NCBI GenBank assembly: GCA_002320245.1
Contig: DCKD01000030.1
Span: 338-40,379, forward strand
DNA from: Lachnospiraceae bacterium UBA1683
GTDB lineage: Bacteria; Bacillota; Clostridia; Lachnospirales; Lachnospiraceae
Length of the DNA: 40,042 nucleotides
Direction: 5' to 3'
This document shows, piece after piece, positions 6,863 to 14,082 of the stretch; the stretch's first letter is position 1; every line of letters starts with the position of its first letter. Below the pieces are notes generated by a model. The model was not told the origin of the DNA and did not search any database. It saw only the letters and a program-made list of their open reading frames with translations. The position numbers and the translations under genes are program-made.

Positions 6863-6925
6863 TTCTATACAGATTTTTTAACACTTATTTGTTGATCTGC
6901 TCCGCAGGCAACAAATTTTAATATG

Positions 6926-7279
6926 TTACTTTTTATTCTCTATGCAATTACATAAATCATCCACAAAATCAAATGTTGCTTTATCAAAACACTCAACAGC
7001 ACCTAAGGACTTTGCCATATTAAATATGTGTCTATCAACAGAAGTTGTCATTATACAGATGGGTATATTTTTTGTGAATTCATGTTGAAGTAATGCCGTA
7101 CCTGTATCGTCTGGGAGATTATAATCAGTACAAATGAAATCATAAATATCCTTTTTTATTTCATTTAGAGCAGATTTTACTGAGCCGACACCTTTTACTT
7201 TATATCCTTTACCTTTGAGAACTTTACATAATAATTCTCTATAAGTAGCTGAATCTTCTACAATCAATATATTTTTCAT
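6926..7279 (-). CDS. Stand-alone receiver-domain response regulator (CheY-like)
   Basis: A 117-aa protein with only a receiver domain. The acidic pair is in IVEDS (near residue 9), the phospho-acceptor Asp in CTDYNLPDD (near 52), the Thr in IMTTS and the Lys in CFDKATF. No output domain follows. I chose ATG 7279 behind AAGAGGTG; a GTG two codons upstream sits on the SD itself. It is the last gene of the immunity operon, downstream of the permeases. Without an effector domain it could act as a phosphate sink or a protein-interaction modulator for the linked kinase; no such role is known to me for lantibiotic cassettes. Confidence 0.82.
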   Translation of the reverse strand: MKNILIVEDSATYRELLCKVLKGKGYKVKGVGSVKSALNEIKKDIYDFICTDYNLPDDTGTALLQHEFTKNIPICIMTTSVDRHIFNMAKSLGAVECFDKATFDFVDDLCNCIENKK

Positions 7280-7288
7280 AAGCACCTC

Positions 7289-7573
7289 TTACATAAAAGT
7301 GAATATTAAGCCCAAAATTAAAATACCAACCATAAGTAGCCCCCAAAAGCCACAAATACATAAAGCAATAATTGAAAATACATCTCTACGTTTTGGGTTT
7401 TTTACTACTGAAATTGAAAGACCTAAACCCAATAATATTGAAATTACATTTAATGCTGTTAATCCCATTTGAAGCCCACCTGTAATTTTTCCTGAAAAAA
7501 GGGAAATCAATAATGTGATAAATGGTAACAGCGAAATGACCAATGCAACAACGCTCAATTTACTTTTTTTCAT
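7289..7573 (-). CDS. Small integral membrane protein of the immunity operon
   Basis: 94 aa with three predicted membrane segments: VVALVISLLPFITLLISL near 8-25, a second near 35-57 and a third near 67-92. ATG 7573 follows GAGGTAA. It sits between the second permease gene and the receiver gene with only a few bases on either side, so it is co-transcribed. I do not recognise a named family. Small hydrophobic proteins near lantibiotic transporters sometimes assist immunity, which is possible here but not shown. Confidence 0.6.
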   Translation of the reverse strand: MKKSKLSVVALVISLLPFITLLISLFSGKITGGLQMGLTALNVISILLGLGLSISVVKNPKRRDVFSIIALCICGFWGLLMVGILILGLIFTFM

Positions 7574-7579
7574 TTTATA

Positions 7580-8344
7580 TTACCTCATTTCTTTCCTTCC
7601 AAAGTATTTAATAGAAACACATATCGCAAAGGCTGATATAATTACAGCACACGGTACAAACGAAAATAATGATAGTGTACTTCCTGTATCTGTCGTTGTT
7701 ACTGTATGTAATGCGTTTGACACAACATAACCACTATAACAATAAGGATATACTATCCATAAAGGTGTATTAGCAACCAAAACCCCCGGAATTATCAAAA
7801 GTAAGTTTAATCCCATAGATAATAGTGGTTTTTCAAACAGTATGGTAATTGCCCACATACAAGAAATAGCTGGAATCATAGTCATAAATAATTTTAATGT
7901 CCACGTTAATAAATAAAGGACAGGAATAGATTCTGTTACATTCATTATTTTAGTAGCGATAATGCCTGCAATGACGAATGAGATAAAAAAGATAAGTAAC
8001 TGGATTGCTAAAAAACTCAATAACACAAAGAATTTTGTTAAGGCAAGTTTTCCTTTACTGATGGGTAAAGCAAGCATTTTTAATATACCATTATTCTTTG
8101 TTTCTCTGTTAGCAATCATAACGCATACAACTACCATTGAAAACGGAAGTAAATAATAACCAAAAAGCAATGCACTTTGAATAAACATTGCCGACCAAGC
8201 ATTTGTATATTCTGGTGTCATATACATACTGATACTGAAAACACCAGAAACCACAACTAAAATAGGTGGAATTAAAAGCAAAGGTAAAATCATAGACCTT
8301 TTCACTTTCATAAATTCTATTTTTAACAATTCAATAATTGACAT
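7580..8344 (-). CDS. Lantibiotic-immunity ABC transporter permease (LanG-like)
   Basis: A 254-aa membrane protein with about six transmembrane helices (for example PLLLIPPILVVVSGVFSISM near 20-40) and the ABC-2/MutG-type layout. I start at ATG 8344 (MSIIELLKIEF), eight bases after AAAGGAG; an earlier in-frame ATG lacks an SD. It lies immediately downstream of a second permease and an ATPase in F-E-G order. It should form the membrane channel that expels lantibiotics from the membrane of the host. The LanG label is from gene order; sequence alone does not separate E from G. Confidence 0.8.
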   Translation of the reverse strand: MSIIELLKIEFMKVKRSMILPLLLIPPILVVVSGVFSISMYMTPEYTNAWSAMFIQSALLFGYYLLPFSMVVVCVMIANRETKNNGILKMLALPISKGKLALTKFFVLLSFLAIQLLIFFISFVIAGIIATKIMNVTESIPVLYLLTWTLKLFMTMIPAISCMWAITILFEKPLLSMGLNLLLIIPGVLVANTPLWIVYPYCYSGYVVSNALHTVTTTDTGSTLSLFSFVPCAVIISAFAICVSIKYFGRKEMR

Positions 8345-8357
8345 ACGATTGTCTCCT

Positions 8358-9083
8358 TTATTCATAATGCTTTATTTTGCCTAAATACCAGCCAACCATG
8401 AAGAATATGATTGTTTCAACAAAGCCTAAAATAAAAACTTTCATATCAATACTAGCAGTAGAAGCTACCGCTGGTTTCATCATTAGTACAAATGGGTTAA
8501 TAAGAAATATAGCTATATCTGAAAGCGACATTGCCATACCGCTAAAAAATCCTGCCACGCCAATACCTAATGTAAACCATATATTTTCACATCGTGATGA
8601 TACCAAGAGCATAAATGCTAATACTGGTAAAGTTGAAACAAAGCAATATCCTGTATATTTAACAAGTGTTAATAATTCAAAAGTTCCACTGGGCAAAAAT
8701 ATATTTCCAATAATACACAAAGCTCCGTTCTGCAAGACGATACAAACAGCGAGCAAAACAAACAATATATAAAATTTATTTTTGAAAATAGATGATGTCT
8801 TGAAAGGGAGCATATACATCTTTTTAATTGCACTTCCTTGAAATTCGATATTATATGTTAAAGTTGTCGCTACGATAATGCCAAACATATTAAGAACCAT
8901 AATCATTCCGTAAAGCTGTGTCAGCAAAACATCCATAGGTGGAAGCGGTAAGTTTAACAAAACATCTTTGCGAACTATAAAATTTGCAAAAGCGTATAAG
9001 GCACCAAGAAGTCCAATAATCGGTAAAACCTCCAATATTCCGGTGCGTTTACATTTTTTCAATTCTATGGTCAAATTTCTCAT
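8358..9083 (-). CDS. Lantibiotic-immunity ABC transporter permease (LanE-like)
   Basis: 241 aa, six predicted transmembrane helices, short N-terminal cytoplasmic stretch MRNLTIELKKCKRTG. Its ATG at 9083 overlaps the stop of the ATPase gene by four bases, a sign of translational coupling. It is partner of the next permease, both served by the LanF-like ATPase. The family is immunity permeases of the MutE/EpiE type, judged by size, topology and context rather than a strict motif. Confidence 0.8.
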   Translation of the reverse strand: MRNLTIELKKCKRTGILEVLPIIGLLGALYAFANFIVRKDVLLNLPLPPMDVLLTQLYGMIMVLNMFGIIVATTLTYNIEFQGSAIKKMYMLPFKTSSIFKNKFYILFVLLAVCIVLQNGALCIIGNIFLPSGTFELLTLVKYTGYCFVSTLPVLAFMLLVSSRCENIWFTLGIGVAGFFSGMAMSLSDIAIFLINPFVLMMKPAVASTASIDMKVFILGFVETIIFFMVGWYLGKIKHYE

Positions 9084-9844
9084 AATTTTAACCTCTGCTT
9101 TCTGTTTGTGTTATCCTCATCAATCATGGATAAAAACATTTCTTCTAAATTATCATTTTCAAATCCTGCTTCATGTGCCGTAAATTTCAAATCTTCAAGA
9201 CTTCCCTCAAATAGTAATCTTCCATGATTCAAAATACCAATATCATCAGCTAACAGTTCAATTTCTGACAGCATGTGTGATGAGATTAGAACCGTACAAT
9301 CATATCTTTTCGGCAGTGATTTAACGAGATTGCGAATTTCGTGAATACCTGCTGGGTCTAATCCATTTGTTGGTTCATCTAAAATTAAAATGGGTGGTTC
9401 TCCAAGCAAAGCGGAAGCAAGCCCTAAACGTTGTTTCATTCCTAAAGAATATTTTTTCGCCAAGCGATTACCAAATTCAGATAATCCTACTAATTCTAAC
9501 GCTTCATCAACACTTGACGCAGGAAGACCTAAAATTCTACGAATAATATCAAGATTTTCTTTACCTGTTAAGTTTGGATAAAATGACGGGGATTCAATAA
9601 AAGAACCGATTTTTTTCAAAATTTGAACACGATCATTCGGAAAAGTCAAGTTATCTATTTGGAACTCTCCATCGGTAGGTGCAGTTAATCCCAAAAGCAT
9701 TTTCATAGTTGTAGATTTTCCAGCACCATTTGGACCGAGAAATCCGTAAATACTACCTTTCTTAATGTGTAAAGACACATGGTCTACGGCGGTAAACGCT
9801 TTGTATGTTTTTGTTAAATTTTTAGTTTCAATCATGTTTTTCAT
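9080..9844 (-). CDS. Lantibiotic-immunity ABC transporter ATP-binding protein (LanF-like)
   Basis: 254-aa ABC ATPase. Walker A GPNGAGKST is near residue 40, the Q-loop region is IGSFIESPSFYPNLTG, the signature is YSLGMKQRLGLA near 130, Walker B is PILILDEPTNGLD, and the switch His is in LISSHMLSE. IESPSFY and the C-terminal LEEMFL are features of the LanF/BcrA immunity group. I chose ATG 9844 behind AAAGGAG; upstream ATGs have no SD. It is the first gene of the operon F-E-G-small membrane protein-receiver. No lantibiotic biosynthetic gene is nearby, so this is resistance cargo. Bacitracin-type substrates cannot be excluded. Confidence 0.88.
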   Translation of the reverse strand: MKNMIETKNLTKTYKAFTAVDHVSLHIKKGSIYGFLGPNGAGKSTTMKMLLGLTAPTDGEFQIDNLTFPNDRVQILKKIGSFIESPSFYPNLTGKENLDIIRRILGLPASSVDEALELVGLSEFGNRLAKKYSLGMKQRLGLASALLGEPPILILDEPTNGLDPAGIHEIRNLVKSLPKRYDCTVLISSHMLSEIELLADDIGILNHGRLLFEGSLEDLKFTAHEAGFENDNLEEMFLSMIDEDNTNRKQRLKL

Positions 9845-9871
9845 AATTTTTGCTCCTTTCTTCATACTCAC

Positions 9872-9926
9872 AATATAAAACACCTACATTACAGCCACAT
9901 TCTCTCTACCTTACATTTACCTTACA
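9872..9926 (-). promoter_or_regulatory. Activator-dependent promoter of the immunity operon
   Basis: On the minus strand a TATATT -10 lies at 9877-9872 with a poor -35 (ATGTGG, 17-bp spacer). Upstream, ACCTTACA is directly repeated at 9908-9915 and 9919-9926, one helical turn apart and at about -43 to -61 from the start. That is where OmpR-family activators bind, so the adjacent response regulator probably switches this promoter on. Confidence 0.55.
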
Positions 9927-9959
9927 AATGAGAAAATGACTGTTTAACTTTTTTTAAAA

Positions 9960-9968
9960 TGTTATAAT
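9960..9968 (+). promoter_or_regulatory. Extended -10 promoter of the two-component genes
   Basis: TGTTATAAT at 9960-9968 (TGn followed by TATAAT) lies about 37 bp before the response-regulator ATG and ribosome site GGGAGTG. The -35 is weak, as expected for an extended -10 promoter. It would give constant low expression of sensor and regulator. Confidence 0.55.
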
Positions 9969-10004
9969 GGGATAAATAAACTGCAAAAAGGGAGTGACAA
10001 ATAA

Positions 10005-10712
10005 ATGAATGATACATACTTAAAATCAAAAAAAATATTGATAGTTGATGATGAAGAATGTTTAAGAAGTATGCTTATAACCATATTAGAAGATGAAAAT
10101 TTTTTAAATATTATTACCGCTGATTGTGTAAAAACAGCTTTGGAAATCTGTCAACAGGAAAAACCAGATATAGCTATATTAGATGTCATGCTTCCAGATG
10201 GAAACGGTTTTGAACTTATGGAAACACTAAGAAGTTTCACTAATATTCCAGTGATATTTTTGACCGCAAAAGATGATATACAGGATAAATATTCTGGATT
10301 TGGGTTGGGAGCTGACGATTATATAACAAAACCCTTTATGCCAAAAGAACTTATATTTCGCCTAAATGCTGTATTACGCAGATGTTATAAGGAAGATAGC
10401 CCACTTATAGAATTACGTGATTGTAAAATTGATTTAGCTAATGCACAGGTTATATGGGAAGATAAGATTTTACCTCTTACTGCAAAAGAACATGATATTT
10501 TAGAAGCACTTGTACGAAATGCTAACCATATCGTAACAATAGACGCTCTTTGTGAAGCTGTATGGGGCGACAATCCATTTGGATATGGAAATTCGCTACT
10601 TGCTCATATTCGACGCATAAGAGAAAAAATTGAAATTACCCCCTCAAAACCAAAATCACTAATAACTGTTAAAGGATTGGGATATAAAATAAATGTGGAG
10701 AGCAGGTTATAA
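10005..10712 (+). CDS. OmpR-family response regulator (LanR-like)
   Basis: 235 aa. The receiver domain occupies about 1-120, with VDDEE near 16, phospho-acceptor Asp in AILDVMLPDGNG, Thr in FLTAKDD and Lys in YITKPF. The winged-helix output domain is at about 135-233 (LTAKEHDILEAL, RRIREKIE, TVKGLGYKI). It is transcribed divergently from the immunity operon and sits two bases before the kinase gene. It is predicted to bind the ACCTTACA direct repeats and activate the transporter on lantibiotic stress, in the manner of NisR/CprR systems. Confidence 0.9.
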   Translation: MNDTYLKSKKILIVDDEECLRSMLITILEDENFLNIITADCVKTALEICQQEKPDIAILDVMLPDGNGFELMETLRSFTNIPVIFLTAKDDIQDKYSGFGLGADDYITKPFMPKELIFRLNAVLRRCYKEDSPLIELRDCKIDLANAQVIWEDKILPLTAKEHDILEALVRNANHIVTIDALCEAVWGDNPFGYGNSLLAHIRRIREKIEITPSKPKSLITVKGLGYKINVESRL

Positions 10713-10714
10713 TA

Positions 10715-12091
10715 ATGCGGAATTTTGGAAAATTTATTAGTAAACATTTATTCATATACTTGTCAGTAATAATCCTTATAGTGGGTTTTGATTTACTGCT
10801 TTTCTTCCTAACTTTTAATGGTACTGTCAACAGTATAAGCGAAAATAATCCTGTCCAAACATTAGAAAAAGTATCTAATAATCTTACTATCCAAGATGGA
10901 AAATATATATTAAATAATAGGTGTCAAAAAGATTTAATTACAAACAATATCTGGGGAATTGTAATAGATAATAGCGGTAATGTAATCTGGCAATACAATC
11001 TACCAGAAGAAATACCACTTAAATATTCATTACAAGACGTTGCCACCTTTTCTAAGGGGTATATCAAAAATTATCCCGTATTCACATGGAAGCAAGAAAA
11101 TGATTTATTGGTATTAGGTTATCCAAAGAACAGTTATTCAAAATTTGTGACTAACTATCTTCCTTTATCAGCAATGCAGAAAACTCCCATTATTCTTTTT
11201 ATTATGTTGGTATCAAATGTAACTATTCTGTTTATTGTATATTATTTATCAAAACGAAATGTAATGCTGAAAGTTGCTCCTATTCTCAATGGATTGGATA
11301 AGCTATCTCATGGCGAAACGGTTGTCCTTAATATAAATGGGGAATTGGAAGATGTTGGAAAACGTATTAACGAAACATCATTGCAATTAGACAAACAAAA
11401 TAAAGCGAGAGCAAACTGGATAAGTGGCGTTTCACATGATATACGAACACCTCTTTCCATGATTATGGGGTATGCAGATAGAATAACTTCTTCATTAGAT
11501 GTTGGGGAAAACACCAGAAAACAAGCAAATATTATCAAAATCCAAAGTGTTAAAATTAAAAATTTGGTTCAGGATTTGAACCTTGTGAGTCAATTAAATT
11601 ATAATGTTCAGCCAGTTAAACAAACGCCTGTTCATTTATGTAAAATGATACGAGAAATTGTCGTTGAGTATCTAAATAACAATCTAAATAATAAATTTGA
11701 TTTTGAATTAAATTTAGACTGTAATACAGAACAAATCTCTATTATAGGAGATGAAAGATTGTTATATCGAGCAATACAAAATATTATTTCTAACAGTATC
11801 AATCATAATGAAAATGGTTGTACAATCTCAGTTAGTTTAGCTGTAAACGGAAACAATTTAATATTGGTAATCAGTGATAACGGAAAAGGAATATCAGAAG
11901 AAAAATTACAAAAAATACAGTCAACACCTCATTATCTGCAAAGTACAGATGAAAGGTTAGATTTACGGCATGGTTTAGGGCTTCTTCTTGTGAAAGAAAT
12001 TGTTTCTATTCATAATGGAACTGTATCTATTTCAAGTGCATTAAATAACGGATTTTCCACGACTATTTCCTTACCCATAAAAAATCAATGA
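10715..12091 (+). CDS. Sensor histidine kinase (LanK-like)
   Basis: 458-aa membrane kinase. Two transmembrane segments lie at about 10-32 and 160-180, enclosing an extracellular sensor of about 125 residues. The H-box SHDIRTPLSMIMGY carries the phospho-acceptor His near residue 241. The N-box is IISNSINHNENG, G1 is ISDNGKGIS, and the G2-like glycine region is HGLGLLLVKEI. The extracellular domain size is like NisK/CprK-type lantibiotic sensors rather than the loop-less BceS type. It lies directly after the regulator gene; the shared terminator follows at 12096. Confidence 0.9.
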   Translation: MRNFGKFISKHLFIYLSVIILIVGFDLLLFFLTFNGTVNSISENNPVQTLEKVSNNLTIQDGKYILNNRCQKDLITNNIWGIVIDNSGNVIWQYNLPEEIPLKYSLQDVATFSKGYIKNYPVFTWKQENDLLVLGYPKNSYSKFVTNYLPLSAMQKTPIILFIMLVSNVTILFIVYYLSKRNVMLKVAPILNGLDKLSHGETVVLNINGELEDVGKRINETSLQLDKQNKARANWISGVSHDIRTPLSMIMGYADRITSSLDVGENTRKQANIIKIQSVKIKNLVQDLNLVSQLNYNVQPVKQTPVHLCKMIREIVVEYLNNNLNNKFDFELNLDCNTEQISIIGDERLLYRAIQNIISNSINHNENGCTISVSLAVNGNNLILVISDNGKGISEEKLQKIQSTPHYLQSTDERLDLRHGLGLLLVKEIVSIHNGTVSISSALNNGFSTTISLPIKNQ

Positions 12092-12095
12092 TAAA

Positions 12096-12147
12096 ACCGT
12101 AGCTTGTATTTTACGTTAGAATGTTATCTTACAGGCTACGGTCTTTT
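12096..12147 (+). terminator. Terminator after the two-component genes
   Basis: ACCGTAGC-t-TGTA (12096-12108) pairs with TACA-g-GCTACGGT (12130-12142), followed by CTTTT. It also marks the boundary between the AT-rich immunity cassette and the less AT-rich conjugation module. Confidence 0.75.
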
Positions 12148-12157
12148 GTGGTATCAT

Positions 12158-13060
12158 TTATTCTACAATCTTCCAGTTATCGTCCTTATGAAGCACAAGC
12201 TCATACTGTGAGATTTGCGTCATTTTCGACTTGTTATCCAGATACTTTACAGACACACTGACCTTGAGGTTGTCGCCGTCTTTGGTAAAGACAGGGTTTA
12301 CCAGTTCTGAAAATACATAGTCGCCGGATACAGGAGCAAGCACGCCATCTTTGACATAATAGGCAAGTTCTTTTTCCGTAGCTGTAGGATACAGTTTAAA
12401 GAATGTTTCCAAGAAAGCGGTAGCGTCCTTGACTGTATCGGAACTGACACTGACATCGGCTTCCTGTGCTTTCGGTTCATACTTTGATTTCTGTACCGAC
12501 GGAGCAAGGGTAGGATTCTGTGTAATGACCATTGCACCGTCCTTATCTACATGAACGGTCACGGTATAGTTTTCTGTGACTGCCTGTGTCTGTTCTCCCT
12601 CTTTTACCTGCTGATCTACTTCGTAGGCAACGGTAAAATCGTCCGTTCCAGACTGTTCTACATTCCAGACCAGCACATTTGTAACGGTAGCACTGGTTGG
12701 TATATCTGTTCTGATGGTATCGGCGTTCAAGTCCTGTAATTCTTTGGTAATGTATTTACTGATTTCTGTTGTCCTTGCTTCAATGGCTTCCTTGCTGGTA
12801 TCCCATGAGTAGTAGGCTTTCACAAAGTTCTTGACGAAATTTTTAATACCGTTGGTATCGTTCAATCTTAACTGAATGATTTCTTTTTCATGTATCGTGT
12901 GGGTGTCAATGGCGGTAAAGTTCTTATACACACCAAAGCTGGTGCTTGCCAGAAGCACCGCCCACAACAGCAGGACAGATTTCTTATGTGTCCCGACTTT
13001 CATGGTACGCACTTTCTTATTCTTAGGTGCTTTCTCTGTTTTTTCTTTCTTCTTAAACAT
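12158..13060 (-). CDS. Conjugal transfer protein, TcpC family (Tn916 Orf13-like)
   Basis: 300-aa bitopic membrane protein. A lysine-rich cytoplasmic N-terminus and one transmembrane helix (VLLLWAVLLASTSFGVY, about 29-45) precede two NTF2-like extracellular domains (about 75-180 and 205-300). This is the layout of TcpC/VirB8-type subunits of Gram-positive type IV secretion. It is the last gene of the transfer operon. ATG 13060 is followed by the KKKEKTEK tract. It should sit in the envelope-spanning part of the conjugation channel. Confidence 0.87.
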   Translation of the reverse strand: MFKKKEKTEKAPKNKKVRTMKVGTHKKSVLLLWAVLLASTSFGVYKNFTAIDTHTIHEKEIIQLRLNDTNGIKNFVKNFVKAYYSWDTSKEAIEARTTEISKYITKELQDLNADTIRTDIPTSATVTNVLVWNVEQSGTDDFTVAYEVDQQVKEGEQTQAVTENYTVTVHVDKDGAMVITQNPTLAPSVQKSKYEPKAQEADVSVSSDTVKDATAFLETFFKLYPTATEKELAYYVKDGVLAPVSGDYVFSELVNPVFTKDGDNLKVSVSVKYLDNKSKMTQISQYELVLHKDDNWKIVE

Positions 13061-13074
13061 ATTTCAAGTCCTTT

Positions 13075-14082
13075 CTATTGTTTGATTCTTCCGGCACAAA
13101 TGATGTGCTGTTGCCAGTAGGCAGAGGTCAAATCGGTATAGCCGATTGGATTTCCGGCATGATACATCTGATTGTTACCCACATAGATTCCTACATGGGT
13201 AACATAGTCACTGGTGTTGTAGGTGGAATGGAAAAAGACCAAATCGCCAGCCTGTGCCTGTGACAATGGGATATGCTGGGTTGCGTCATACTGTGCCTGT
13301 GCGATCCGTGGCAGGCTGATTCCTGCTTTTCCGTAGCACCACTGGGTAAGACCAGAACAGTCAAAAGAGGTGTTCGGGTTACTGCCACCGTAGACATACT
13401 TCCAGCCTTGATACTTCAATGCTTCATTCATAACCGCCTGTACCGTTTCGTTGCTGAACTGCTTCACGGTCAGATATTGGTTGACCAGCTCCACATAGAA
13501 CATATTTCCGTAGTTATAACGCCAGCCACCATTTTTACTGACTGCTATTGGGTTCGTATAGGTCACTTTTGTACCGCCGGATTTATTCTTTGCGAAATTC
13601 TCTGCAAGATTGAAGCTGTGCTTTTTCCCGTTCTTCGCCACATAGTCTGCATAGCCACCACCATAGTTATAAGACTGAATGACCACGTTAATGTCATTCA
13701 TGCCTTTTGCTTTACAGGAAGAAAGCAGGGACGCAAAATATTTACACCCCTGCTTAATGGATTCGTCTGTACTTAGTGAGTTTGGCGGTAGTCCCAGACT
13801 TTCGCTGGACTGCATGACATCGGTAGCCGTACCGCCACTTTCTACCTGTATGATGGCAAGCAGGACGTTCACATACTCCGTGATACCGTTTTCGCTGGCG
13901 TATTTTTCTACCATCGGCTGATGTTTGAGGACATCGGCTGACAGGTTCATGCCAGAGTAGACAGTTGAATAACTGTTGGAACTGTCGTCATCTTCGCCGG
14001 AAATCAATATCCCGAAAAAGAGGACGATGGAGAAAAGGACTGGAAATATCGTACCTATGATAAGGATACGTTTTAATCTCAT
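13075..14082 (-). CDS. Bifunctional cell-wall hydrolase: lysozyme-like plus NlpC/P60 (Tn916 Orf14-like)
   Basis: 335-aa CwlT-type enzyme that opens peptidoglycan for the conjugation channel. An N-terminal membrane anchor (ILIIGTIFPVLFSIVLFFG) precedes a soluble-lytic/lysozyme-like domain at about 50-190 with catalytic Glu in IIQVESGG. The NlpC/P60 endopeptidase domain follows at about 215-335 with Cys in FDCSGLTQW near 243, His in YVTHVGIYVG and a third polar position in MYHAGNP. All catalytic residues are present. ATG 14082 overlaps the end of the preceding Orf15-like gene by four bases. Confidence 0.92.
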   Translation of the reverse strand: MRLKRILIIGTIFPVLFSIVLFFGILISGEDDDSSNSYSTVYSGMNLSADVLKHQPMVEKYASENGITEYVNVLLAIIQVESGGTATDVMQSSESLGLPPNSLSTDESIKQGCKYFASLLSSCKAKGMNDINVVIQSYNYGGGYADYVAKNGKKHSFNLAENFAKNKSGGTKVTYTNPIAVSKNGGWRYNYGNMFYVELVNQYLTVKQFSNETVQAVMNEALKYQGWKYVYGGSNPNTSFDCSGLTQWCYGKAGISLPRIAQAQYDATQHIPLSQAQAGDLVFFHSTYNTSDYVTHVGIYVGNNQMYHAGNPIGYTDLTSAYWQQHIICAGRIKQ

